Positions 51,717 through 64,000 of a stretch of 64,000 nt of DNA are shown here, piece after piece (within the stretch, counting starts at the first letter, position 1; each line of letters starts with the position of its first letter). The notes beneath the pieces are model-generated. The model saw only the letters and a list, made by a program, of their open reading frames with translations, had not been told where the DNA came from and did not search any database. This DNA comes from Rotaria socialis. Its lineage: Eukaryota > Rotifera > Eurotatoria > Philodinida > Philodinidae. The translations under genes and the position numbers were made by a program. The DNA is taken from positions 1-64,000 of the forward strand of contig CAJNYU010003491.1 of assembly GCA_905331475.1 (NCBI GenBank), in the 5' to 3' direction.

Positions 51717-52592
51717 GGGAATTGGCGGAAAATGCAGAAAGGAAAAACGCCGAAAAGGAAAATGTCGAAAAAAAAAGAAAACGTCGAAACTGGAAATTGC
51801 AGAAGGTAAAAACGTCGAAGAGGAAAACGTCGAATGGAAAAAGTATAATTAATAACAGTGTCGAAGAAAAACTGCCAGAGAAAAAAAGTAGAAGAATTTT
51901 GAAAAGGAAAACGTAGAATGAAAAAGATGTCTATAGATAACGAAAATTTTTTCTTTTGATTTGGTAATCAGTGCAAAGCAATTATTGAAGAGATTAGCAT
52001 TACTACTTGGATCACACAAAAAAAGAAAATACTGCTGATAAACTTAGCTTTCTTTTTTTTAATTTAATTTTATCATATGATCCCAGGGCGAGAAATCCGA
52101 CAGTAGGCACCTATCGGAACCCATCCGATCCGACTGGAATCCAATAGGATTTTATCGGATCCTGTCAGATCTTACAGAATTATCGTTGGATTTCGGATCG
52201 AGGAATCGATGTCGGATCCTCAGTGTCGGATTCCTATGAATTCCAAGGATAAACCGTTGTATGCCATCGGAAGTTCATAGGATTCCGACACTGAGGATCC
52301 GACATCGATTCCTCGACCCGGAATCCAATAGAATTGTATCGGATTGTAGGATATTTCCAGGCTACTATCGGATCCGATGTCGGATCAGTCAACCTGGGAT
52401 CGAATTAATTTTTATTTTTCGTTATAATTATTAAAAAACGCAATTTTCGACATTTACCTTTCGACGTTTTCCTTTTTCTAATTTTTTCTTTCGACGTTTA
52501 GAATTTCTGCATTTCCCCCTTCTATGTTTTCCTTTTTTTTTCGACGTTTTCCTTTTCGATATTTCCCCTTTCTGCCTTTTCCACCAAACCCC
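51717..52592. mobile_element. Foldback element built from a GGAAAACGTCGAA motif
   Basis: The left arm (about 51717-51925) repeats variants of GGAAAACGTCGAA in one orientation; exact AACGTCGAA occurs three times. The right arm (about 52440-52592) repeats the complement TTCGACGTTTTCC, again three exact cores. The outer about 70 bases of the two arms align as terminal inverted repeats (GGCGGAAAATGCAGAAAGG left against GGTGGAAAAGGCAGAAAGG from the right). The Lys/Glu-rich open frames here are translations of the motif. A second palindromic element (52079-52401) sits between the arms. No target-site duplication could be seen. Confidence 0.65.
52079..52401. mobile_element. Short palindromic element rich in TCGGATCC, nested in the foldback element
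   Basis: The ends are GATCCCAGG and its complement CCTGGGATC. The inside repeats TATCGGAT and TCGGATCC-like words and contains a 43-base inverted repeat with one mismatch (52198-52240 and 52274-52316, loop of 33). CCAATAG-ATT-TATCGGAT recurs as a direct repeat (52141 and 52325). It has no coding capacity, and is MITE-like by size and termini. Confidence 0.65.
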
Positions 52593-54848
52593 AAATGGAC
52601 ACATATGCATATAGTAGATCGAAGTGAAATTCAATTAAAGCACCAACGAATATGAAAAGGATATCTTCCGAAAATATAAAGATCTCTCGATTGTATCAAT
52701 ATTCTGACTCCAATTGAATAGACGCAATCTTCGCCTTCTCTTCCATTTGCTCTTCATAATTTCATGAGCGAAAAAGAAGAAAATCGATCAACATGATTTT
52801 CATATTTAATTAACAATTCGTAGGTACTACACTAGTATCAGCACAATGCCCATCAAAAGAATGATTTCGAATTATCGAATCATTTTGTTTCGAATAGTAA
52901 AACAATCCAAACGATATACATAATAGTTATAACATAAAAAAAGAATTTGAATTGTTTCGTCGCTTGTTTTATGCGATCGGTCAATCATTTTGATTGAGCT
53001 CTGTGTAAAAGTTATGCCATTAGAACTTTTCTTTTGTATTCATCGTACTCCTTTTGCTTACCATCATACAACAAAATGACCTTCTTGACTAAATGGTGAG
53101 TATGTATATGCAATAGCAGCAAGTGTCCACTTGTGATCGTCAGAGAATATTCTCAGTAGAAAGAATTCACTTTTTCATTATTACAGCTCGCATAAATAAA
53201 CAATTATCGGTAAGTAGTTGTTCTCTTTCCTTGAACTAATTGACTTTGCGTGCGTAAGTTGTAATCATTCTTTTCTTTTTATTCATTGAACTTAGCCATT
53301 CAATATTCCTTTTTGATACGAGTAAAATTCTACTCATTGCTTGATTTGCAATCGTGGTTTATACGATATCAGGTAACTTTTACATCTCATAATACTCGGA
53401 AGAATCATAAGCAAAAAAAACGGGATATAGAGATTCTCTTTGTTTTTAACATTGCATATGTTAGCTGCTTTAATCAGTTACATTACGATTTCGTCTTGAC
53501 CCGAACTATTCTTCGCCGTATATGAAAATGATTGGTACTGAATAGCCATCGATCATCGATCCAAATCATTTGATGATTATCGAATTGTTCACACTTTGAA
53601 CCATTATAAAAAATTACCCAGCGTATTCTTATATGTAAATTAGTAAGATCTCTCCTGTGACATTGAATCTAATGATCGCTTACTTTTCACAAGTTAGTGA
53701 TGGGTCTCAACAAATATATGCATGTACGCGTTGTGCATTCAATAAATATTGTAAGAGAATAGATGTCTTTGTTCATTCTTTTACTATTGTACGGTTAAGC
53801 GCTTTGCGTAATTCTATCATCATCATCCAACACTAGAAAGAAAAGCCTTGACAAACAAGACATAAATAAAAATGTAGTTAGAAAAGAAATCGGATGTAGA
53901 ATAAATGCCGTCATGAATTATAAACTGGTCTTTTTTCGATATTCACTATCGTTATTATAATTATTACATCATAGATCATTACATCAATGTGTTTATTTTT
54001 GTCGGCCGTAGGATGATGTTGATTCTGAAGTAGCTAATTTTTTCTTTCATTGTTTCTAGAGAAAAGAAAAACATAGACCATTGTTTAAGATTATAAATTA
54101 TTCAACTGAGAAGCCCGTTTTAATAATAGAGAAGAGTATGGCATAAGATTAAAATTTTTCAAAGCAAATAGATTTTCACAGAACGGTAAGTGTTCAAATT
54201 TATCTTCTTTATTTCATTTTATGTTTTCATTACGCATGCCAACAATAAAAACAAACTATTCATACGACCACGTCATTAAACCAGTAAGCATTTTCACACA
54301 TTTGCGTTCAACAACTAAATGATTTCGCAGCATGTCATACTTCGTTATTATATTCATTAGTAAGTAGACAAGTAAGACATCGTTGAACAATCGATAGAAT
54401 TCGAAACGAATGTTTATGGATAAAGATGTTTCATCCAATCCTGTTAAATGAATCACAATGACCTATATATAAATAAAAATGAAGGTAGTAATTTGTTCGA
54501 CACGCATTTCGTGTTTTTAGATTGTACAGACACGCTAGTTGATGGTCAACGTCGGCGCTCATCTATCATCGGCAATATGTTTATATATAGATGTCTACTC
54601 ACTAATACAAATTAGACATGGTATATTTATTTATCAATATACGCTTATAAAAACTGCGTTATGAATTCATGCAATAAGCTAGATATTCAATGATGAGTGA
54701 TGCGTATTTTCTTCAGCGATAGAGACTTGTTACTTCATATGAATGTGTATTGCGATTAGAATGGAGAGGATAGTTTGTTTAATTCTTTCTAAATACCAAA
54801 AATGAGCTTATTGTTTTAGATTCGACATATTGTTCTACGTTTCTATGC
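52593..54848. other. Gene-free region upstream of the cadherin
   Basis: AT-rich sequence without supported exons or RNA genes. It should contain the cadherin promoter, which could not be pinpointed. Confidence 0.5.
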
Positions 54849-57800
54849 ATGTCTTCATTATCTATCTTAATACTTTATATAATTTTGACAAGCCGTATTA
54901 TTGATAATACAAATATTTATTTTACACAGTCAATTTATGATATATGGTGTCAAGAAAATATTCTATCGAATTCATTAGTTCTTTATCCTAATCGAATACG
55001 AGCAGGAATTTATCATACGTCGAATATTAAATCTGTCGTATATAATCTTATTGATGATGACGATGATAATAGTTTATTTTCGATTAAAACAAAACGTTTA
55101 GCTGATTTTTATTTTTTTATTTTGAATATAACACGACCGTTTGATATCAATCGAGAATATCAAAATATTTATGTGCTACGTCTTCAAGCGACTGTTATTA
55201 CTATTGAAGGCAATTCGACTGAACAAGCAAAAGTATGCTCTGTTTTACTACTATTTGAAATTCTAGATAAAGCATGTCTGTTAACCCTTTTTAGTAGCAT
55301 GTTGTCAAAACGCAACATGTTTTCCTGTAGGGACTAAAGCGTTTTAGCTACGTATATGAGGTTAATAAGTTTTACTTGCCTAGAGAATACGGATATTCTA
55401 TGACGGAATATTATTTTTAATTAACATTTAATCGGAACTACAGCTTCATTTGGTCATTTTGACAATTGACCTACTTCCATTGTTAAATTCATAATATCGG
55501 AGATAATAATACACAATTTCCTGAAACCGATATAAGCTTTTTTTCTTCGTTCAATTAGAACTATTGATCCGACTTATATAATTTTAACCGACAATGAACT
55601 AAGATATAGCTCCGCACTCGAGCAGTAAACAATCTTTAAATTATTATTCTATTCTGAGTACGATAATGAAATTGGATTGACAGAAAAATGAAAGTTTTTG
55701 AACAACTCAAGAATGATGAAATCTTCACAAACGGAATTCTAGATTCTTGTTTTTTTTGCTTGTATAACATTTCTCATCTGTTAGATTCACCTTCATGTAG
55801 CCGATTCCAATGATAACGACGCGGTGTTCGATTTGGACGCATACGAACAAAATTTCACCGAGCCTATTGAAATGCAACAATCACTGATAAGTTTTCATGC
55901 AAGTGATGCGGATGAAATTCAACATGCACAAATTCTTTATGAACTATCATCGTCATTCAATGATACATTTTCACTTCATCCCTATACAGGAGAATTATAT
56001 TTAGTATCGAATAATGATAATTTACAAGCGATTTATGAATTTGATGTTCATGCATATGATCGTCATCGGAAATATTTTGTTAATAATAATATAAAAACGA
56101 AAGCGCATGTTAAATTAATTTTTCAAGAAAATAATAAAATTTTACACCGAATACAAACAATTTTCAATCAGATCATTGAATTCAAAGACGTGATTTCAAC
56201 ATATAAAATTCTATTTAAGAAGAATACAAATTGGAATTATCATAATATTCATCAACCAATTTTAATTATTCAAACATTACCTCGGATAGAATTCTTTGAA
56301 ATATTTCTCTTATTGAACTCGTCATCGAATTCAATCGAATTAGTTTTTCATCAAAATAAAATTTATCTAAATAAATTTTATTCGCAAGAATATAACCTTC
56401 AATTTTTCATTTGTTTCTTTAATCGTACGCAATGTCAATATGCAAATTATGATTTAACTTATTCAATCGATTGGAATTTATTTCAATTTGATGTCAAAAC
56501 AATTCAACCAATCGTCATCGAAGAAAATCTACCACAAAATTCATTTCTAACCTATATTCAACTTCAATATAATCATATTGTTCCTGAAGAACAATTAATT
56601 ATCAATTATCAATTATTAAATAATCATATTCAATTCAATTTAGATCCAAAAACTTCTATTTTACGCCTTGGTAAATATTTGAAATGCCAAATATATATCT
56701 TAGATATTCAAGTTGATATTTATCTCTCAAGCGCACGTTATTCAGTAAAAACTACTATTGAAATTGATGTTATTGAAATAAATAAACATCGACCTCAATT
56801 TCATAATCAAACATTAATCGAACTCAATGAATTGCCATATAAATTTCGAGCCTTTGATTTGGATGAAAATAAACAAACAAATGGGCGCATTACATATTGC
56901 TTAGGAAATTGTTTTACTAATTGTCCGTTTGAAATTAATCCGAATAGTGGAATTCTACAGCTACGCAAGCAAGAAAAGTTCAATAAAGCACAAGTTTATC
57001 ATCTGCAAATTGTAGCGTTCGATTGGGGCGAACCGATTAGTTTTGAAGCGAAAATTGACATATATATTGATTTATCATCAAAATTAGTTAGACGAGATTT
57101 AACAGGAAAATCGTCGGATACGAGCTTATGGGCAAACCAATCAATTTCAATATTACCGGAACAAAGGTAAGATTCTTATTCCGTTTCGTGCTCGAAGCAG
57201 AAAAGTTGGTCCGAATTTGTGAAAATTAAATTGGCATTTTTTCGAAAGTTTCATCCGAAAAGTCTGTTTTGTTTTTTAAAGGCATTGAAATTTCGAAAAA
57301 AAATCGATTTGTTTCTTCAATTCCGTACAGCAGCATTTGAAACATTTTCAAAAAATGATCTCACACTATTCATTTTTATGTTTATTAGTTATCCTGCAAA
57401 TACGAAGATAATCTGTCTTAATATTGGCTTTAATCGAAATTCAACATTTTATCATCTCGCTGAAGATGCAGAAATAAATACAATTATCGATCGCTTAATA
57501 ATCGAAGATGATTCGTTTCCTTTGTTTATTAATAATGAAAAAGATAATCTGTTTTTCTATACAATTAATGATACATCGGTACCATTTACTATCGATCAAA
57601 ATGAGAAAACAATTAAACTAATAATGCCTATTGACCGTGAAAAACAAGACCGATATACATTCGAAATAGAATTAGAATTAAAACCTACCTATGCAATGAA
57701 ATTACAAGAAATAAACAGTTCTCCCGAAGGAAGCTCACTATTTCATTTTCAATATTCAAACAAATATTATCAAAAAATTCTCGTAACAATTTATATCAAC

Positions 57801-60800
57801 GATGTCAATGATAATATTCCTCGTTGCGACGAATTTCATAAACATATTTACCTGAACGAAAATCAAATACAAACAAATATTTTCCATGTTCAAGCCATTG
57901 ATCCTGATCAAGGTAAATCGGAACTTTCTTCATCATTCTACTAATATACAATCTTCATAAATTCATAGGTGACAGCGGTACGATTGTCTACTCATTACTT
58001 GATAACAATCAACATTTCACTATTAATTCTCACACTGGACAAATTGATTTAATTCAACAGATTGATCGCGAAAAAAAAACTTTTCTCCAATTATACATCA
58101 TCGCTTCAGACCAAGGCCAACAACTACAACTACAGTCAATTTGCATGACACTACACATCACCATAGTCGATATGAATGATAATATTCCTCGATTTTTACT
58201 GGCCAATTATACGTATCAGCTTTTTTCTGATCTGCCACGCGATACAATATTTGGTCAAATTCATGCAATCGATTTCGACTCCATGAATAACCTAATTTAT
58301 TCAATCGATCCAAATCCATATGTTAAAATAGACCAGTACACTGGTCATCTTCGATTGAAACATAATATATATCACATGATTGATCAAACTATTAATATTA
58401 CAGCTCAAGTATCCGATGGTTTACATGTGAATTACACAGATATTTCTATTTCTATAATACGTGTTACGGAAATTCAAGAGCCAATTCTTTTACGAGAACC
58501 AGCTTACGAAATAATGATTAATCGATCGTTACCTATAGGAACAATTGTTACCAATGTTTATCATGATCTTCGACTTTTAGAATCATCGGTGGATTTCATT
58601 GATATCATTCATGATGATAATGCAATGCCATTTGCCATTGATCAACAAGGTATTGCGCGTTTATCTGATAGATTCTATTCAGTTTAATTCGTTTATTTAC
58701 GATTTATTAGTTGTTCTTTTTAATCGTTATCCTCTCTATTTCTTAATGGCGACGAGAACTTATCTGTGACAGATCATTCCTAAATGATTTAAGACTGATG
58801 TAACGAATTTTTCACAGGGGGAAATAATTTCGCGATCTTAGACAGACTGTAAATTAGAATCGAGAAATTCATTACTACGAACCTCAATTGTGAAATAATA
58901 GCTACAACCGTAAATCATTAATGAGCCTCTTTCATTATTCTACTTAGGTTCGATTCGACTTATTCATTCATCAGCTGATCTGTCTAATGCAACGTATTGG
59001 CTATCGATTCGTTTAACTCGGTATCGTGCTCATCCGCCACATTCATTTGTTCATGTTCATATAAGTGTCCGAGAAGATAATTTCTATTCGCCGCAATGCG
59101 TTGATATTTATCAGAATGTAAAGATTTATGATTATTCAATTCCATCGATATTTGCTTGTGTTTCAGCATTATCATTCTATGGTGATGTTCAATTTCAATA
59201 TTCCATAGTCAATGAGAGTATAAAGAAAAACATGTTTTCTATTGATAAAGAAACGGGCTCTCTTCAATTGAATCCAGCTAATCATATAGCACTATCGAAT
59301 TATATGTTAACCATAGAAGCTCTGGATAGGCAACATCAATTATCGGTTGATTGTTATTTAGAAGTTAATCTGATTCGACGAAATCAGTTAACACCAACAT
59401 TTTTCTATTCACCAATATATTATATTGATTTAATTGAAACTTCATTCAATAGTCAACGATTGCGACAACGTTTGTTTCAAGTTATTGCTTTATTAGATCA
59501 TAAAGTATACGATAAAAATATTGAAGTACGTTATCAAATTATGGATTCTAATCAATATTTTATTATTAATCGTCAAAGTGGTTACATAGCTTCGAAACAA
59601 ATATTAGAACCTAAGAAAATCTACGAATTTAGCGTACGAAAAAAGAACCTCCATCTTGAAAATCTCTAAAATTATCTATTTCATTTAGGTTGAGGCATTT
59701 ACAGTTGCATATCGTGATGATGTTGAACACGATGAAATTATTCTTAGCGAATCTTCGATTCGTGGTAAATGGCGTGTTGTTTCATCTCGAATTATTTTAC
59801 CAATAAAAATTCGTGTTCTACCTGCAAACGTCTTTGATCGTTCATTATCGTTTACGGATGATTCGACTATTGATATTAACTTATTGGCAACAACTAAAGT
59901 TGGTTCTACATTAGTACAACTTCAAATCAATAGCAATCGTACACAATGGTTCATTATGATCGGCCCTATTGATCATACACGTTATTTTCATGTAAATTTT
60001 CAGTCTGGTGAACTTATTCTTATTCGTCCTGTTGAAGAATTAATGAATGGAACAACAAAAATTGAACTTAACATTAATACAACGAACGATTGGATTCATA
60101 TGGCTACAATTAAAGTAAATTTTTGTTTTGAAGCCACATGACTTTCGCATAGTAAATAAGTTCTTGTTTCTAGGTGATGGTTCATATTATTGATGATAGA
60201 CATCCATTGATTTCTTTTTCTCGAGTGGATTATTATACTACTGTGTCAAGAACGATTCCAATCGGTAGTCGCATAACAGAATTAACCATTGAGAATTCAT
60301 TGGATAATTGTACATATCATATTCATTCAGCTGAAAGAATTAAATCGAAGAATTTATTTCGCATCGATCCAAAGTCAGGTTCAATAACTAATATTCAATC
60401 ATTAGGAAAATCGATGAGTCAAAAACATTTATTAACTATAATACATCGCTGTGAAAATCTTTCACAAATCGCCTATGCACGTTTACACATCGATATTGTC
60501 GATGAGGAAACTCCGAAAAATCAAACCGATTATTCATATCGATTTAGTCAAGATAATTATTTAGTTATATTTGAAACCTCATTAATAAAAAATCAAAAAA
60601 AATATTTAATTGATTTGGAATTAATTAGTAATGGTCACGATGAACAACGAATAAAACCAGATGCTCAAATTATCGAAGGTAACCTAATAGCTACAGTAAA
60701 TCGTTGCATGAGAATTTAGCGCAGCGGCAAAAAACACCATCTCTTGACTAGGAAAATTTGTTCTATAACGCATTGAAATATTTATTCTAGGTGATCCATT

Positions 60801-63800
60801 AGGTCTATTTTCAATCGATTCATCTAATCAATCGATACTTCTTCTTGATGAATCTCGTTCTCGCTCTTATACTTATCCCATTGAATTAGTTATCATTGAT
60901 ACATCACAAATCAAGCCCATATTTTGTATTGTAACTATATTTATTTCGAATGTTGGTCTTCAATTCACGTGTCCCTTGGATTCAAATACTTCTCCGAATC
61001 TTTTTACATACAAATCCATCCCTCCCAATAGTATTGATCCGTTAACCGGTCAAAAATATCACCACTATGATTCGCTCATTATTCACGGTTTGGATACATT
61101 TACCCCTGCGTATCTTGCCACGTGTTTAATCGATTTCGAAATAAAATATTCTAATGAAACCATTGAATTTGTATTTGAAAAAGAATTTTATGATGGTTAT
61201 GTCAATAATTTATTCGATTCTAAATCATTTGTCTATTCCAATCAAGAGCCAACGCAACTCGCAATAAAAAATCGAAATCAATATACAGATTCATTTAATA
61301 TTACGTATCAATTGATGAATCAAACGAATATTAAATCCTTTGAATTAGACCAATCTGTTGGAAGAGTAAAATATATTCAAAATAAAAATTCATTTATTAA
61401 ATATTCACTTCTTATTCTCGCACGATATCAATCCTTAATTGCATCGACACGTTTAAATATTTTTATTAAAGATTCTAAACAATTGAATTACAAATTTATA
61501 TTGTATAAACCATTTGTTAATAATTATACTATTGGATATCTGAATGAATTCGGTACAAATCTTAGAATCTCCAATAAAAAAATTTCATCGATGTTTTCTA
61601 TTGATCATACTGGAAGATTATTTGTTAGAAATCAGGCATTAATTTTAGCAAATGGAAATTTTTATACTTTTCTTGTTGGAAAAAATCGTGTTCAAATTAA
61701 TATTTTATCCAAAGAAACAATTCATTGTTCATTGAATACATTCAATCTTCCCAATGACGATCAATTAATTGGTGTTATTGAAATTTTAAATGGGAATAAA
61801 AATCATTCGAGAAAAAAGTCGTGTTATCTTTTGAATTATAATCATTTATTTCTATTGGAACGTGAACATGGCTTCCTACGGTATCGTAATCAAAAGCAAT
61901 TGATTATGAATGATTTAATACTTTTGATTGAAATCGAAAATTCACGTTGTTTAGTTACATTCAATGGATTTTCATCAATACCGTATATGATGATTAGGAA
62001 AGGAAATAATTTAGACAGAGAAATTGAAAAGTTAACAGATTTTAAAAAGGTATGAAAAATTAACTTACAGTTTGAAATAGTTTTTCAATAGAAAACGAAA
62101 ACTACTGACTAGATGACGTCGTTCAAAAGAGAAATTCTCCTCGTTCCTGTACCGATATTTCAAACTCTAGTTGTTCGAAATTATTTAACGAAAATCGATG
62201 CATCAAACTCAGAAAAATAAGATAGCTGTGAGAGTCTCGTCTATGACAAAAGTTTCTCTGTATCACTCGTTCAACCCAGAGCATTTTCTGATTACACGAT
62301 AGAAGAAAATACGAAAAATTAAAATTTTTTTATTGTCTCTTAACAGCAATCGGGACTCGTTCAACTTCGCAACGGTTTATTAATCAATTTCGACATCATT
62401 TCAAGTAAAGCTCCCTTATTCTCTCAAAAATCATATATATTTTCACTTGATATTACAAATAATACAAATAAAACAATTTTTATCGGCCAAATATCTGCTC
62501 AACCTTATAATATCAATCGAAGCCAACTTGTCTATCAATTCGTTTCGCCAGTAAAACATTTTACTATTAATCCTGATAACGGCATTATTGAATACATGTC
62601 AAATAACTACAACGACAATAAAACAATAGTGGAATATCAAATTATAGCTCGAGATTTAATTTATCAACAAAATACAACAATCAATATAACAATTCATATA
62701 CTCAAGCCGGAATTTATTTCACTCACTTCTCTAGTTTATTTTCTAAGAATATCAGAAATTCTTCCACCTGACTCTGTCATCTTTCAACCAAATATGTCTA
62801 ATGCGGAAAATCTTCAATATTCATTACACGATTCAAATTCTGATCTTTTTACAATCGATTCAAATACCGGACGAGTAACTCTGATTAATTATTTATCTGA
62901 TCAATTTTATTCCTTTAAAATTCATATTTCTCCAATCAACAAAATACTCATTATTAAATTAACTGTTCTTGATTATAATAATCATCGTCCAATATTTTCT
63001 AATTTTCCATTAAATTTAACAATTTCATCTGAAGATACATTTGTAACAAAATTATCTGCATATGATCTTGACCCATCGGATAATGAAAATCTCAAATTTT
63101 ATCTTCTTGATAAAAATCAACGGAATTTTTTTTCAATCAATGAAAAAACTGGAATAATTACACAAAACTGTTCTTCTAATCAGACTTTCATCCGATTAGA
63201 AATTGCTGTTGGTGATGGTTTATACTTAACGAAAACTCATCTATCAATTACTATCCGTTATTACTCGAAACATCGGCCAACATTTTCTTCAGATGAATAT
63301 GCATTTGAATACAATAAAATTCTTGGGCAGATCTTAGCGTATGACTTCGATCCAGATGATCGAATCGTTTATAAACTCTATCTCGAGCCCGATGGCATTA
63401 CGATTGATCCCTATTCTGGTTTAATTATGATTCATAGAGATTTTTTCCCTCAAACCATCGAATTTTTTGCTTCGGCATCGGATTATGCTCAACAAATAGT
63501 CTATACAAAAGTTCGAATTATTTTTCCTATTCAACCGCAATTCACTTCAAATCTATATTTCATTTCGTTGACTCCGCCAATGACAATTCCTTACGAAATT
63601 TTTCATTTGCAACTTGTTGATTCATTAAATCAACCGTTATCGTTCACTCGATTTCGCATTGATCAAACAAGTTTTATTGAAATTACTCAAAATAAATTAA
63701 TACTGAAACGACAATTGATGCTATCGAAAATTTATCATTTTAATATTTATGGCAATTGGAAAAATTTTACATGTCAAACTTCAATACAAATAAGGATGGC

Positions 63801-64000
63801 TACAAAGAATTTCACATTGAATAAAAAATTCTATGAATTTTCTATGGAAAAAGCAATTTTAAAAGAAAATTCTTTTATGGAAAAATTTGATGCGAAGAAA
63901 AATTCTACTTTAATAATAAATTCAACGCCATTAACGAGAAGCAGCTGCATTGAAAATTTTTATATCAAACAAAATAAATTATTTTTTAAAAAATTTCCCA
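54849..64000 (+). CDS. Giant diverged cadherin (FAT/dachsous-like size), 5' part; 3' end outside the window
   Basis: Cadherins are adhesion receptors with tandem extracellular repeats joined by calcium-binding linkers. Exons read from splice sites: 54849-55232, 55785-57166, 57389-57912, 57969-58649, 58948-59633, 59689-60114, 60174-60678, about 60789-62049, and 62347 to the end, which is still open. A signal-like start (SLSILILYIILTSRI) precedes the repeats. Linker motifs include VADSNDNDAVF, INDVNDNIPRC and VDMNDNIPRF (canonical DxNDN) and many weakened ones (VIEINKHRPQF, HIIDDRHPLISF, VLDYNNHRPIFSNF, YSKHRPTFSSDEY). Repeat interiors keep FSIDxxTG-like strands (FTINSHTGQIDL, FEINPNSGILQL, FSIDKETGSLQL, FTIDSNTGRVTL). 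More than 2,200 residues are encoded so far, with no membrane segment yet. The phase at the 60678/60789 junction could not be fully verified. Upstream in-frame ATG choice is uncertain. Certain as a cadherin; subfamily unknown. Confidence 0.88.

Noticed and set aside
51637-52634. Lys/Glu-rich open frames, which look like a charged coiled-coil protein
   Set aside because: The peptide is the translation of the repeated GGAAAACGTCGAA motif in several frames and on both strands.

Overview
The window looks like animal nuclear DNA, most probably from a bdelloid rotifer. It is AT-rich, its genes are split by short introns of about 50-120 bases with clear GT-AG borders, and it carries conserved animal genes (VPS13, an Aster-like VASt protein, rhodopsin-family GPCRs, a giant cadherin). 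Beside these sit features typical of bdelloids: an ADP-ribosyltransferase-TPR protein, small Cys-rich secreted proteins, and a Thr-rich protein with bacterial-looking Ig and GEVED-like domains. No operons, CRISPR arrays, rRNA or tRNA genes were seen. The species assignment is inference; the exons were read by hand from splice sites and reading frame.

Layout. 1-637: the end of a Thr-rich (mucin-like) exon on the + strand. 664-8574: a gene-poor stretch with three minus-strand genes for secreted-type proteins (4186-4674, 6032-6586, 7302-7748), a GC-richer repeat island (about 2138-2400) and a 0.2 kb inverted repeat (5482-6030) that ends exactly at an undetermined base (N at 6031). A second single N lies at 1331. 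8575-26848: one complete many-exon VPS13 gene, the main landmark of the window. One of its 3' introns (about 21.2-25.1 kb) holds an intact, intronless gene on the opposite strand (21948-23963) for an ART-TPR protein. 29039-30632: a VASt-domain protein with a C-terminal membrane anchor and no visible GRAM domain. 30633-47964: mostly gene-free, with an orphan TM1-coding GPCR exon at 37892-38065 and a 1.7 kb mobile-element-like island (45293-46985). 47965-49818: a complete three-exon peptide-type GPCR. 49819-54848: gene-free apart from a foldback element (51717-52592) with a second palindromic element nested in it (52079-52401). 54849 to the window end: the 5' part of a giant, strongly diverged cadherin.

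How the parts relate. VPS13 and the VASt protein, neighbours on the same strand, both belong to families that move lipids at membrane contact sites. The GPCRs and the cadherin are cell-surface proteins. The most unusual material is non-genic: at least three islands packed with many diverged copies of one short motif (a different motif in each island), with signs of inverted termini. They look like non-autonomous elements sharing one architecture but not one sequence.
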